Assembly: GCA_003249015.1 (NCBI GenBank)
Contig: QBLS01000003.1
Location: 62,001-126,000 of the forward strand
DNA: 64,000 bases
Reading direction: 5' to 3'
Source of the DNA: Pseudanabaena sp.
Lineage (GTDB): Bacteria > Cyanobacteriota > Cyanobacteriia > Pseudanabaenales > Pseudanabaenaceae
Part shown: positions 53,298 to 62,132 of the stretch, piece by piece
How the letters are laid out: every line of letters begins with the position of its first letter
Position numbering within the stretch: the stretch's first letter is position 1
Program-made: the position numbers and the translations under genes
Notes under the pieces: model-generated
What the model was told of the DNA's origin: nothing
Database searches by the model: none
The model's input: the letters and a program-made list of their open reading frames with translations, nothing else

Positions 53298-53350
53298 AAA
53301 CCCAAGAGTTGTTTGGCGGCGCGGAGCGTCGCTAGGTAACTCTTGGGTTT
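53298..53350. repeat. Decaying palindrome, outer arms AAACCCAAGAGTT/AACTCTTGGGTTT
   Basis: Inner core TTTGGCGGCGC-GGA-GCGTCGCTAGG has several mismatches. Confidence 0.85.
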
Positions 53351-53372
53351 TGATCTGCCCTAACACAAATGG

Positions 53373-53481
53373 CTGTAAGTAACTAGGCGCAATTAAATAT
53401 AAAACCCTAAAACCTGCGATGCACGCGCAGCGTACGCCACAGGTTTTAGATCTGATTTTTATTGATGCTCAGCTACTCAGC
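53373..53481. repeat. Composite element with AAGTAACTAGGCGCAATTAA end
   Basis: The 29 bp at 53377-53405 are identical to 63473-63501. Inner stem AAAACCTG/CAGGTTTT around an imperfect GCACGCGCAGCGTACGC. Confidence 0.88.
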
Positions 53482-53540
53482 TGTATTTGCTTTAACTAGT
53501 TTTGATACCGTTTACCTAACTACATTTCCTAGCTCTACAA

Positions 53541-53810
53541 ATGTCCGAACACTATTTGAATCATCCTACTTTTGGCTTGCTATCTCGCCTTTGTAGGGTC
53601 GATGAATTTCGTAGTTTATTCACTACCCTTTACGCACAAAGGCTATTTTTCTTGATTACCACTACCCCTGATGGGGTGCAATTTGATCCCGTTACTCGTG
53701 CAGATGCTAAACTGATGCTCGAAAATCAGATGCGCTCCCTACGACGTATCGGGTCTGATAGCGATCAAAAGAATTTACAAATCATCTATAAGCGTACTTT
53801 TTCTCAATGA
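53541..53810 (+). CDS. pipX: PipX, NtcA co-activator / PII-binding protein
   Basis: 89 residues, exact family length. Tudor-like N-terminal part (NHPTFGLLSRLCRVDEFRSL, TTLYAQRLFFLITTTPDGVQ, FDPVTRADAKLMLENQMRSL) and a C-terminal helix pair. Under nitrogen shortage it binds NtcA with 2-oxoglutarate and raises expression of genes such as nrt; when nitrogen is plentiful it is held by PII. Its stop overlaps the ispE start by four bases (ATGA). Confidence 0.95.
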   Translation: MSEHYLNHPTFGLLSRLCRVDEFRSLFTTLYAQRLFFLITTTPDGVQFDPVTRADAKLMLENQMRSLRRIGSDSDQKNLQIIYKRTFSQ

Positions 53811-54715
53811 CTTCGCGCATTTCCCTCAAGGCAGCCGCAAAGATTAATCTTTACCTAGAGATTACGGGAAATCGTGCGGATGGTTATCACGACCTAGTAA
53901 TGATCCTGCAAAGTATCGATCTATGCGATCGCGTGGACATTCGCAAAATTGGTACTGACGAAATCCAAGTGGCTTGCACCAATCCAGAAGTACCCTGCGA
54001 TCGCTCCAACCTTGCCTATAAAGCTGCCGCTCTGCTCCAAGGCGCTTTTCCCGATATTGGGGGAATGGAAATATTTATTGATAAGCAAATTCCTATGGGG
54101 GCAGGCTTGGCAGGTGGCTCAGCCAATGCGGCGGCTGTGTTAGTAGGGATTGATCGGTTATGGGATTTGGGGCTAACCCAATCGCAACTTTGCGAGCTGG
54201 CGGCACAATTGGGTTCAGATATTCCTTTTTGTGTGACTGGAGGTACTGCCCTCGCCACAGGGCGCGGTGAAATATTGTCGCCCCTGCCCGACCTCACGGA
54301 TTTAGTTTTAGTAATTTGTAAGCATCGTCAGATTGCCATAGCTACGCCTTGGGCTTACCAAACTTTTAGATCTCAAGGTTTACTAACTACTAGTCAAGCC
54401 AAAAATCAAAATCTGTCTAGTCAAATGGTGGCGGCGATCGCCTTGAGAGATGAGTCAACACCTGTAAAAGTGGGGCGTTTGTTATATAACGATTTGGAAA
54501 GAGCGGTACTGCCCGCCTATCCTGAGCTAGCCCTAATCAAAAATAATTTGCTGGAACAAGAATGCCTTGGAGCCATGATGTCAGGCTCAGGCTCAACTAT
54601 ATTTGCGATCGCTGCGGATCTTGATCGCGCTCAGAAAATAGCTGAAGCCATCAAAACTGATGACATTGATGTATGGGTAGTCAAAAGCTTAGCGCGATCT
54701 ATTTTCGATGCTTAA
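53807..54715 (+). CDS. ispE: 4-diphosphocytidyl-2-C-methyl-D-erythritol kinase
   Basis: 302 residues, GHMP kinase fold. Motifs: AAAKINLYLEITGNRADGYH near the start, PMGAGLAGGSANAAA (about 96-110, ATP loop), and MMSGSGSTIFAI near the end. Fourth step of the MEP isoprenoid pathway, which supplies carotenoids, phytol and quinones. Translationally coupled to pipX. Confidence 0.97.
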   Translation: MTSRISLKAAAKINLYLEITGNRADGYHDLVMILQSIDLCDRVDIRKIGTDEIQVACTNPEVPCDRSNLAYKAAALLQGAFPDIGGMEIFIDKQIPMGAGLAGGSANAAAVLVGIDRLWDLGLTQSQLCELAAQLGSDIPFCVTGGTALATGRGEILSPLPDLTDLVLVICKHRQIAIATPWAYQTFRSQGLLTTSQAKNQNLSSQMVAAIALRDESTPVKVGRLLYNDLERAVLPAYPELALIKNNLLEQECLGAMMSGSGSTIFAIAADLDRAQKIAEAIKTDDIDVWVVKSLARSIFDA

Positions 54716-54732
54716 TACCAAATAAGATTTAG

Positions 54733-54785
54733 GGCTTCGACTTCGCTCAGCCAGCAGTATGCGTTGGCGGAGCGAAGTCGAAGCC
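54733..54785. repeat. GCTTCGACTTCGCTCAGCC hairpin
   Basis: 23-bp arms with two mismatches, loop AGTATGC; third clear copy of the 5965 element, after ispE and before a convergent gene. Confidence 0.88.
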
Positions 54786-54816
54786 AACAGCGACTAGGCG
54801 CAGTTGCAGGCAGTCT

Positions 54817-56823
54817 TTAGTCAGTGGCAATTGCCTTGGGCTGAACAAATTGAGACATCAGCATAATCAGCATCAGCCAACTGATTGCTTGACCCCAATG
54901 TTCTGACTGTGTGCCAACGTACTTGACAAGAATGAGGTGCGATCCATTGGGAACGGCAACTCTAGATTGTCCTTCAGAGGTTGCTTCTAGCAGGGCAGTT
55001 TTACCATCAATCCAAACTTGCCAAGCGGGATAGTAAAGCATTCTCAGAGTCATATAGCTAATTACATCCCCAGCATCCTCAGAGGATTGATTGTCTACCA
55101 GAATTTCCCGTAACCCAAACTTCCATTGCTTAATTTGAATATTTGCTTCACTATGACTTGTTTGCCAAGCCGCTAATGGCTCAGACTGATGCGGTGGCAT
55201 GGGCAAGGTTACGCCTTTAGCGCGGTACTCTGGCACATCAACTATCCCTAACCCATCGCTAAATATCCAATGCCACCACAGTATAGGGGTTCCACTGCCT
55301 GAGGCATCAGGCTCTTGTGGAAATTCTTTTTGACTCGCAAGCCTAGCAAAATTAGTGATTATCGCTGAATCAAATCCTGTTTTTTGCATCACAGTTTTGT
55401 CAATGCTTATGTAGCTAGTCGTCACAAGACAGAGCCAGAGAGAGCTTATTAATATTCCTAAAACTTTTTGCTTAGTAAGCTTTCTATCTGCTTTTTGTAA
55501 GCCATCATTCAAATCACTAGTAACTGATCTGTTTGGCAAATTACGATGAACTAGCCGATAAAGTTGATAGGATATCCAACCGATTAACAGGGGAATTGTG
55601 GTGACAGTCAAACCATACCAACGCCAAGAGAATTGAATCTTTTGTAATGTCGGCAATAGCTGATAAATCCATACACTTAAATCTGTGGTCATCAGTAGGG
55701 CGATCGCATTAGCCATGACCCAGAGAATCCCATCGCGGTCTTTTACTAATTCTACGCTGTCAACTAGAGGGACAAAATTAGCACTCTTAAATTTTCTAAA
55801 TCCTAATAAAATTGCACCAAATAAAACTGCTATCAATAAAATCCAAAAGTATGGAATCATTCCTGAACCACTTTCAAACCAGTGTTTTGCCATCTGGGGA
55901 CTTAAGCTTAATAAGCCTCGCAGTAGAAGTCGGTTTTGAGGTAAGTATTCAGGAGAAAAATTAATTAAATTAACCTGTACTAATTTCTGATCAAGAATGA
56001 CTGGTAAGAGAAAAAAACTAATTCCTAAAAATCCCAAGATAGCACTCAAATAACAGCGCCCAACCTCTAGAAAATAGCTTTTTAAGGAATTTGTCCGCAC
56101 AAGATTTTTTAAGAGGTATAAGGGCATTGGTATCCATGCCAAAAAAGTAATCAATAATGTCGGTAAATGCGATAGCCCCAGCATTCCCCAAGCGATCGCG
56201 AGACTAATTGCGTGACTGCGCTGCCACTGCGGTAGATGAATTTGTGCAATCAGTTTATTGGTTGCAAGTAATATCCAAGGAATAAAGGTGATCGCCCAAA
56301 CTTCCGCGATCGCCCCACGCTGATAGATGTCGATCAAAAAATAGGGAGAGAAAATGGCAAGTCCAGAAATCGCGATCGCTAACCATGAGGGAAAGTACAA
56401 GTTGGCATAGAGATACACTCCGCTAGCCAATACAAAAGCGGCTAACACCATACTGCTTACCAGTGAAGAGGGCAAATCCCAGCCCAGCCAACTAAAAGGC
56501 AAAGTCGCGATCGCTAGCATTGGCGGGTAAAAGACAAAGGTGGGGTTGCCAAATCCAAAATTAGAAAATTCTAACCAACGAGGATAAAACTGTCCGCCCC
56601 AAAACTGTCGTTGATACTGAAAAATCCAGCTTAGATTGAATTGAGTAGAGTGCGTAATCGGGTAATTGTGCAACAACATCGGTAGCATTGCGAGGGAAGC
56701 CATACCCAGTAAAAGCAGCCCGATCAGCCCTATATAGCGCTTAAAGGTTTGTTTCCCCGACGAAGGCGGGGAAACAAACCCGTACTTCACTAGACTGATA
56801 AATGCTAAACAATACTTTTGCAT
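54817..56823 (-). CDS. Large polytopic membrane protein, PTPS-related / YfhO-like glycosyltransferase type
   Basis: 668 residues with 10-12 membrane helices and a C-terminal extracytoplasmic part. Early loop QFWGGQFYPRWLEFSNFGFG with NPTFVFYPP resembles the acceptor loop of GT-C-like and '6-pyruvoyl-tetrahydropterin synthase-related' membrane proteins; the end (YYPAWQVWIDGKTALLEATS) is typical of the YfhO group. Probably moves sugars onto lipids or wall polymers. Residues 15-26 are encoded by a palindrome (56746-56780), an unusual insertion near the N-terminus. Confidence 0.72.
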   Translation of the reverse strand: MQKYCLAFISLVKYGFVSPPSSGKQTFKRYIGLIGLLLLGMASLAMLPMLLHNYPITHSTQFNLSWIFQYQRQFWGGQFYPRWLEFSNFGFGNPTFVFYPPMLAIATLPFSWLGWDLPSSLVSSMVLAAFVLASGVYLYANLYFPSWLAIAISGLAIFSPYFLIDIYQRGAIAEVWAITFIPWILLATNKLIAQIHLPQWQRSHAISLAIAWGMLGLSHLPTLLITFLAWIPMPLYLLKNLVRTNSLKSYFLEVGRCYLSAILGFLGISFFLLPVILDQKLVQVNLINFSPEYLPQNRLLLRGLLSLSPQMAKHWFESGSGMIPYFWILLIAVLFGAILLGFRKFKSANFVPLVDSVELVKDRDGILWVMANAIALLMTTDLSVWIYQLLPTLQKIQFSWRWYGLTVTTIPLLIGWISYQLYRLVHRNLPNRSVTSDLNDGLQKADRKLTKQKVLGILISSLWLCLVTTSYISIDKTVMQKTGFDSAIITNFARLASQKEFPQEPDASGSGTPILWWHWIFSDGLGIVDVPEYRAKGVTLPMPPHQSEPLAAWQTSHSEANIQIKQWKFGLREILVDNQSSEDAGDVISYMTLRMLYYPAWQVWIDGKTALLEATSEGQSRVAVPNGSHLILVKYVGTQSEHWGQAISWLMLIMLMSQFVQPKAIATD
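56746..56780. repeat. Palindrome inside a coding sequence
   Basis: 14-bp arms GGTTTGTTTCCCCG and complement, 7-nt centre. In frame it reads FVSPPSSGKQT in the 54817 protein. Confidence 0.9.
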
Positions 56824-56908
56824 GGTGAGAAAGGCTCTGTGCAGGTTCTACTCACAAATGTGTCCGCACTTAGGTTGTTAATTTAGCTACAAGTCTATAC
56901 CGAAGGCG

Positions 56909-56937
56909 CGAGTGGCGGCGCATCGCGTCGCCACTCG
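56909..56937. repeat. Palindrome, 13-bp arms, ATC centre, GTGGCGGCGC core
   Basis: One mismatch (G opposite T) in the core; arm CGAGTGGCGGCGC. Confidence 0.88.
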
Positions 56938-56953
56938 TTTAAGCTTTTCAATT

Positions 56954-57005
56954 TACAGAAATAATTTTGAAAGCATTGCAAAGCAACGCTTTCAAAATTA
57001 TTCTT
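56954..57005. repeat. Diverging copy of the GTTGC-GAA-GCAAC palindrome
   Basis: Left arm has GAAAGCATTGC-AAA where 3179 has GAAAGCGTTGC-GAA, plus an extra base; right arm unchanged. Confidence 0.85.
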
Positions 57006-57074
57006 GGTTTGGCGGTGAATGCAAAGCTCTGTAAGAAATGACAGTAAAATAAAGAACCTGATCGCTTAGTCATT

Positions 57075-58676
57075 ATGTTACGAATTACTGAAATAAAGCT
57101 TCCCCTTGATCACCCAGAGGATGCGCTTGCAGACGCGATTCTCAAAAAGCTGCATATAACCCCAGAGGAACTGATCAGCCATGTAATTTTTAAGCGTAGT
57201 TATGATGCCCGTAAAAAAACAAACATTTATTTGGTTTATATCGTTGACGTTGAATTAGTTAACGAAGAGAAGATTCGCGATCGCTTTCTAAAAGATCCCC
57301 ATGTGATGCCTACACCAGACATGGGCTATCACATGGTTGCTAAAGCTCCTCAAAATATGACTAGTCGTCCCGTTGTGATTGGGATGGGTCCATCGGGAAT
57401 GTTTGCTGGGTTGATGTTAGCGCAGATGGGATTTTGTCCAATTATTTTAGAGAGAGGGAAGGCAGTCCGCGATCGCACAGCCGATACATTTAACTTTTGG
57501 AAAAAAAGAGCCGAATTTAATCCAGAATCCAATGCTCAGTTTGGTGAAGGCGGCGCAGGTACTTTTTCCGATGGCAAGCTATATAGTCAAGTCAAAGACC
57601 CGCAACATTATGGGCGCAAAGTCCTCTCCGAGTTTGTCAATGCGGGCGCTTCCCCTGAAATTCTTTATATCAATAAACCCCACATTGGTACATTCAAACT
57701 GGTGGGTATTGTCCAAAATATTCGTGCCAAAATCTTAGCCCTTGGTGGTGAAATCCGATTTCAGAGTCGCGTCGAAGATATTGATATTGCGGATGCACAG
57801 GTTAGAGGCTTGACCCTAGCCAGTGGCGAGTATATCGCTACCAATCATATTGTTTTGGCGATCGGGCATAGCGCCCGTGACACCTTTCAAATGCTCTACG
57901 ATCGCGGCGTATATATCGAAGCCAAACCTTTTTCAATCGGTTTTCGGATTGAACATCCTCAGTTTTTGATTGATCAAGCGCGGTTTGGGGAATATGCAGG
58001 TAATAAATTATTGGGAGCCGCTGACTATAAACTTGTCCACCATTGCCAAAATGGGCGATCGGTCTATAGCTTTTGTATGTGTCCTGGGGGACTGGTCGTG
58101 GCGGCAACCTCAGAGGTGGGGCGCGTTGTAACTAATGGTATGAGCCAATATTCGCGCAATGAGCGCAATGCCAATAGTGGGATCGTGGTGGGCATTACCC
58201 CCGATGACTATGCAGGACATCCCCTCGCAGGTATCGATCTCCAGCGCCATCTGGAATCCCGCGCCTTTGAGCTTGGTGGCAGTACCTATGCTGCTCCAGC
58301 CCAATTAGTCGGCGACTTTTTAGCCGATCGCCCTTCTAGCAGTCTTGGCACAGTTACACCTTCCTATGCGCCGAATGTGCATCTCTGCAATCTCAGTGAG
58401 AGCTTACCCGACTATGCGATCGCGGCAATCCGTGAGGCAATTCCCGCTTTTAACAAAAAAATTCATGGCTTTGCGATGGATGATGCGATGCTGACAGGCG
58501 TGGAAACCCGCACTTCTTCCCCCATCAGAATTAAGCGCGATCAGAGTTATCAGAGTCTCAACGTCAAAGGACTATTTCCCACAGGTGAGGGGGCAGGATA
58601 TGCAGGTGGTATCCTGTCTGCGGGTATTGATGGGATCAAAGTTGCCGAAGCAGTGGCTTTGAGTATGAATGCATAA
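57075..58676 (+). CDS. NAD(P)/FAD-dependent oxidoreductase (COG2509-like)
   Basis: 533 residues. A 90-residue alpha/beta lead (LRITEIKLPLDHPEDALADA) typical of this group, then a Rossmann dinucleotide fold (RPVVIGMGPSGMFAGLMLAQ, ILERGKAVRDR), NAQFGEGGAGTFSDGKLYSQ, IVLAIGHSARDTFQML, and the C-terminal GLFPTGEGAGYAGGILSAGI that closes the FAD site. Annotated in many genomes as an FAD-dependent dehydrogenase; substrate unknown. Full length. Confidence 0.9.
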   Translation: MLRITEIKLPLDHPEDALADAILKKLHITPEELISHVIFKRSYDARKKTNIYLVYIVDVELVNEEKIRDRFLKDPHVMPTPDMGYHMVAKAPQNMTSRPVVIGMGPSGMFAGLMLAQMGFCPIILERGKAVRDRTADTFNFWKKRAEFNPESNAQFGEGGAGTFSDGKLYSQVKDPQHYGRKVLSEFVNAGASPEILYINKPHIGTFKLVGIVQNIRAKILALGGEIRFQSRVEDIDIADAQVRGLTLASGEYIATNHIVLAIGHSARDTFQMLYDRGVYIEAKPFSIGFRIEHPQFLIDQARFGEYAGNKLLGAADYKLVHHCQNGRSVYSFCMCPGGLVVAATSEVGRVVTNGMSQYSRNERNANSGIVVGITPDDYAGHPLAGIDLQRHLESRAFELGGSTYAAPAQLVGDFLADRPSSSLGTVTPSYAPNVHLCNLSESLPDYAIAAIREAIPAFNKKIHGFAMDDAMLTGVETRTSSPIRIKRDQSYQSLNVKGLFPTGEGAGYAGGILSAGIDGIKVAEAVALSMNA

Positions 58677-58707
58677 AAATATCGCGCCCTGAGCGATATT
58701 TTTATGC
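58671..58707. repeat. Palindrome containing the oxidoreductase stop codon
   Basis: 15-bp perfect arms GCATAAAAATATCGC and complement; loop GCCCTGA. The TAA stop is part of the left arm. Likely terminator. Confidence 0.9.
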
Positions 58708-58709
58708 CC

Positions 58710-58766
58710 AACCCAGAATAATTTTGAAAGCGTTGCGAAGCAACGCTTTCAAAATTATTCTGGGTT
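58710..58766. repeat. Perfect palindrome, 27-bp arms, GAA centre (GTTGC-GAA-GCAAC type)
   Basis: Arms begin AACCCAGAATAATTTTGAAA. Confidence 0.96.
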
Positions 58767-58768
58767 TT

Positions 58769-58803
58769 CAAATAAAGAAATGGCGTAGCCATTTCTTTAT
58801 TTG
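58769..58803. repeat. Perfect palindrome, 16-bp arms, GTA centre (GGC-GTA-GCC type)
   Basis: Arms CAAATAAAGAAATGGC and complement; near-copy of the 36226 inner stem. Confidence 0.95.
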
Positions 58804-58806
58804 GTA

Positions 58807-59679
58807 CTACCTACGGCGAGGTCGGCGTGCCGATCGCTTATTTTGTTGAGGTTCTGGCATTTCTGGATCGGAGAAATTATCACCAAAGTCATCGCCATAG
58901 GCTTGACTCTGACCCCAGTCATCAAACTCGTCCATATCATCTTTAAAAGTACTTTTCCCAGCTCTACTTGGTGCGCCGTAATCATCATCAGCAAAAAAGT
59001 CGCGATCATACTTCTGTTCATAGTCACTACCAAAATCTTGAGGAGGGCGTGACTTGGTGCGTGGTCGGCGCTTAGGGCGAGAGCGCGGCACATCATTGTA
59101 TGGGCGATCGCGATCAAATCCCTGTTCTTGGCGGCTTTGGTAAAGCTTGGTCGCCTGTTGTCCTGCTTGGTTAAATAGCTTCCCTAATTTCTGGTCAACC
59201 GCAAATCCTTTACGGCTCTGGATGGAGATCGTCCCGCTAATGCGATCGTGGAAAGCCTGCCGCTTTTCGTTATCCACCACCGCAAAGGCAACATCTGCCG
59301 CAAAGGGAATCCAAGCAAATACGATAAAAGTGGTGGTGAGTGTCTCAATCAGAAATATAGAACAGCTAAAAACAAAAATTTCCCGCTTAATAAACGCACC
59401 AAAATCCGCAGTTTTCCCAAAATCTGCATCAACTACGCGAATACTCATCAACCATCTGCCAAAACTCTGCCCTTGACTGCGAGCCGAAATCAATACCCGA
59501 AAGACAAACCATGTCACCACAAATGTAAATAGTCGTAAGGGACTAGATGTAGTAATCGATAGCAGAGACAGGGTTAATTCGGAAATGAACCAACAACTCA
59601 GGAGATCTATGATGAGCGCTCCGAGGCGCTGGTTGACTGTAGCTAGGGAATAGCGGCTATAGGCTGGCTCAAAGTCCAT
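58807..59679 (-). CDS. RDD-family membrane protein
   Basis: 290 residues. RDD domain with three or four helices (1-150): QRLGALIIDLLSCWFISELT, SQGQSFGRWLMSIRVVDADF, AFVVDNEKRQAF-like segment followed by HDRISGTISI. The tail (about 170-290) is disordered, with Arg-rich (RSRPKRRPRTKSRPPQ) and acidic stretches and ends in SARRPRRR. RDD proteins have been linked to ion or metabolite transport; role here unknown. Confidence 0.85.
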   Translation of the reverse strand: MDFEPAYSRYSLATVNQRLGALIIDLLSCWFISELTLSLLSITTSSPLRLFTFVVTWFVFRVLISARSQGQSFGRWLMSIRVVDADFGKTADFGAFIKREIFVFSCSIFLIETLTTTFIVFAWIPFAADVAFAVVDNEKRQAFHDRISGTISIQSRKGFAVDQKLGKLFNQAGQQATKLYQSRQEQGFDRDRPYNDVPRSRPKRRPRTKSRPPQDFGSDYEQKYDRDFFADDDYGAPSRAGKSTFKDDMDEFDDWGQSQAYGDDFGDNFSDPEMPEPQQNKRSARRPRRR

Positions 59680-59787
59680 TGTGCAAAAGGAGGATGAAGG
59701 ATTAAAGAATGGATGCTAGTGGTTTACTCGCTATTTTCAATGATTATAGACTGTTAAGTAGCTGGGCATAGGTAAAAACCAGATCTA

Positions 59788-59824
59788 AAGCCTGTGGCGC
59801 ACGCTGCGCGTGCGCCACAGGCTT
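59788..59824. repeat. Perfect palindrome, 17-bp arms, TGC centre, within a composite element
   Basis: Arms AAGCCTGTGGCGCACGC and complement; the cleanest version of the CTGTGGCGCAC stem of 18882. Confidence 0.95.
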
Positions 59825-59860
59825 CAGGATGCGACTATTGACTTACTCAGATTACTTTCC

Positions 59861-59900
59861 CTATAGCAAAGCAAGAGTTAGCTAGTACAAATCAAAACCC
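59861..59900. repeat. 40-bp flank repeat, copy 1
   Basis: Matches 63688-63727 at 39 of 40 positions; both precede a GTGGCGGCGC palindrome. Confidence 0.9.
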
Positions 59901-59901
59901 T

Positions 59902-59942
59902 AGAAGATGAGTGGCGGCGCTTCGCGCCGCCACTCATCTTCT
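59902..59942. repeat. Perfect palindrome, 19-bp arms, TTC centre, GTGGCGGCGC core
   Basis: Arms AGAAGATGAGTGGCGGCGC and complement; the arm ATGAGTGGCGGCGC is shared with 31194. Confidence 0.95.
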
Positions 59943-60011
59943 GGTTTTATAGCAAAGCAAACCTTCACCTTAAGTAGCTGATTATAATTACAGCCGTTGC
60001 TGTAAAAACTA

Positions 60012-60067
60012 AAACCCAGAGATTGTTCTGCTCTACCCGCGCAGAGAGCAGAACAATCTCTGGGTTT
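60012..60067. repeat. Palindrome, 23-bp arms, 10-nt centre
   Basis: Arms begin AAACCCAGAGATTGTTCTGC; the centre ACCCGCGCAG does not fit the GC-NNN-GC rule. Confidence 0.92.
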
Positions 60068-60090
60068 GACTCTTTTGTTATACTGCCAAT

Positions 60091-61713
60091 ATGCTGCCAG
60101 AATTACCAAAGAGCCCTCTTCCGACATCAAGCAAAATCAGAGTTTACAAAGCTTTGATCGAGCAGTTTGACTTGCTACTTCGGGCTAAATATCCACTGCT
60201 TTATGTGGTTACCGCCGAAGAAGAACCCGTCGAAGAAATTTTGATAGAAGTAGCTCTGCAATCTAAGCCTGTACGGCGAGTTTTATTTTGGGATGTAGCA
60301 CGAGGTTGGAGCGATAATCAATCGGATAAAGGCTCTGTGATGGCAGCCCTGTCTCGAATTGCCCAAAGAGATAAGGCAACGATAGAAGGTGATAGCGTTA
60401 TCTATGTGCTGCGGGATCTGCACCCAATCCTCAAATATCCCCATCACGATCGCCATATCGCCATTATTCGCGAATTAAAAAACTTAGCGCGAGACTTGAA
60501 ACGCGATCGCCGCACAATTGTTTTGACTAGTCATATTCTGGAAATTCCGCCAGAGCTAACTGAAGAAGTTACTGCCATTGATTTTCCTCTACCTGCGATC
60601 GCAGAAATTGGTTACTTAATCCAGCAAAAGATTTCACCCCAAAAACTTAATCTCTCCGACCTTGCTTGGGAGCAATTAGTCAAGGCTTGCCAAGGATTGA
60701 GCCGTACTCGCATCCAGAGAGTGCTAGCCAAGGCGATCGCTGAAAAAGAACAGGTTAACGATGCTGACATTGATGCCGTCCTCGCTGAAAAGCAGCAAGC
60801 GATTCGACAGACAGGCATTCTAGAATTTTTTACGGTTAATGAATCCCTCAAAAATGTCGGTGGGCTGGATAACCTCAAACGCTGGGTCAGGATTCGATGT
60901 GATGCTTTTACGGAAGAAGCCAAAAGATATGGCATTCCCACACCCAAAGGAGTATTGCTGGTCGGTATCCAAGGTACGGGTAAATCCCTCTCGGCAAAAA
61001 CGATCGCCAATGAATGGCGACTGCCGCTACTGCGCTTGGATATTGGGCGGCTATTTGGGAGTTATGTGGGCGAAAGCGAAAGTCGGATGCGACAAATGAT
61101 CCAACTCGCCGAAGCTACGGCTCCCTGCGTCCTCTGGATCGATGAAATTGACAAAGCCTTTGGAAATGTCAATGGCGCTAGCGATGGCGATTCTGGGGCA
61201 AGTCGGCGCGTCTTAGGCACATTGATCACATGGATGCAGGAAAAAAATACTCCCGTCTTTATTGTCGCGACTGCCAACAATGTCAGAATTTTGCCTGCGG
61301 AGCTGATGCGAAAGGGAAGATTTGATGAGATTTTCTTTTTAAATTTGCCCACAGAATCGGAGCGCCAAGAGATATTTAAAGTCCATCTGCAAAAACTACG
61401 TCCTAGCCGCTTGCGAGATTTTGATCTGGCGCTTCTAGCCAGACATACCAATAATTTCAGTGGAGCCGAAATTGAACAGGCGATTATTGACGGTATCCAC
61501 CGAGCCTTTGGGCGCGGTACTGTGGGCAACCGTCAAGACTTTACGACCGAAGATATCATTGGTGCGATCGAGGAAACTGTCCCCTTAGCCGCGATCGCCT
61601 CTCAGCAGATTGAATCTCTCAAGCAATGGGCTGCTGAGTCTGGTGCAAGAACTGCCTCCAATGATGAAAAACTGCTGCAAGAATTGCGTAAATTTACGAT
61701 TAAGCTAGAGTGA
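60091..61713 (+). CDS. ycf46: AAA-family ATPase, Ycf46-like
   Basis: 540 residues. N-terminal inactive half (FDLLLRAKYPLLYVVTAEEE, VIYVLRDLHPILKYPHHDRH), then an AAA+ core: Walker A GIQGTGKS (292-299), Walker B CVLWIDEIDKAF (about 345-356), sensor FIVATANN, and Arg finger in RKGRFDEIFFLNLP. Ycf46 is kept in some red-algal plastids; in cyanobacteria it has been linked to CO2-use and photosynthesis regulation. The next gene is ycf35. Confidence 0.9.
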   Translation: MLPELPKSPLPTSSKIRVYKALIEQFDLLLRAKYPLLYVVTAEEEPVEEILIEVALQSKPVRRVLFWDVARGWSDNQSDKGSVMAALSRIAQRDKATIEGDSVIYVLRDLHPILKYPHHDRHIAIIRELKNLARDLKRDRRTIVLTSHILEIPPELTEEVTAIDFPLPAIAEIGYLIQQKISPQKLNLSDLAWEQLVKACQGLSRTRIQRVLAKAIAEKEQVNDADIDAVLAEKQQAIRQTGILEFFTVNESLKNVGGLDNLKRWVRIRCDAFTEEAKRYGIPTPKGVLLVGIQGTGKSLSAKTIANEWRLPLLRLDIGRLFGSYVGESESRMRQMIQLAEATAPCVLWIDEIDKAFGNVNGASDGDSGASRRVLGTLITWMQEKNTPVFIVATANNVRILPAELMRKGRFDEIFFLNLPTESERQEIFKVHLQKLRPSRLRDFDLALLARHTNNFSGAEIEQAIIDGIHRAFGRGTVGNRQDFTTEDIIGAIEETVPLAAIASQQIESLKQWAAESGARTASNDEKLLQELRKFTIKLE

Positions 61714-61738
61714 AGATCACCAAATTGGGTTAATTGCT

Positions 61739-62113
61739 ATGTCCCATTTCACCACGATCGCAATTGAAATTAAAAATGGCGATCTACTAAAACAGGCTCT
61801 AGAATTTCTTGGCTATCCAGTTAAAGAGAGTGCCTTAGTCCGTGGCTACTTAGGCAACACCGACAATGCTGAATATGTGATCCCCATGCCTAATGGCTAT
61901 GATATTGGCTTTCGGAAAATTGGCGATCGCTACGAATTAGTGGCAGATATGTGGGGACTAGCGATGAATGTGGATGATTTTCTGGGCGAGGTGCTTCAAC
62001 AATATGCAACTAGAGCTGTTTTACAAAGTGCTACTGATCAAGGATTTATGATTGAAACACAGGAAATTCTAGAAGATGGCAATATTCGGATCGTAGTGGG
62101 ACGCTGGGCTTAA
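61739..62113 (+). CDS. ycf35: DUF1257 protein, Ycf35
   Basis: 124 residues, exact family length. Motifs: SHFTTIAIEIKNGDLLKQAL, YVIPMPNGYDIGFRKIGDRY, ELVADMWGL, and a C-terminal VVGRWA. Conserved in cyanobacteria and red-type plastids; function unknown. Lies 25 nt after ycf46, likely in one operon with it. Confidence 0.92.
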   Translation: MSHFTTIAIEIKNGDLLKQALEFLGYPVKESALVRGYLGNTDNAEYVIPMPNGYDIGFRKIGDRYELVADMWGLAMNVDDFLGEVLQQYATRAVLQSATDQGFMIETQEILEDGNIRIVVGRWA

Positions 62114-62132
62114 CGGAAATTTATCAAAGAAT

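Larger units (their letters stand above)
53038..53540. other. Divergent intergenic region with two dispersed repeats
   Basis: Palindrome 53298-53350 and composite element 53373-53481. The pipX promoter must lie in or after the composite element, since only 59 bp separate its end from pipX. Confidence 0.6.
59680..60090. other. Divergent intergenic region with three repeats
   Basis: Composite stem at 59788, 40-bp flank at 59861, palindromes at 59902 and 60012. The last hairpin ends 23 bp before the ycf46 start and could sit in its leader. Confidence 0.6.
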
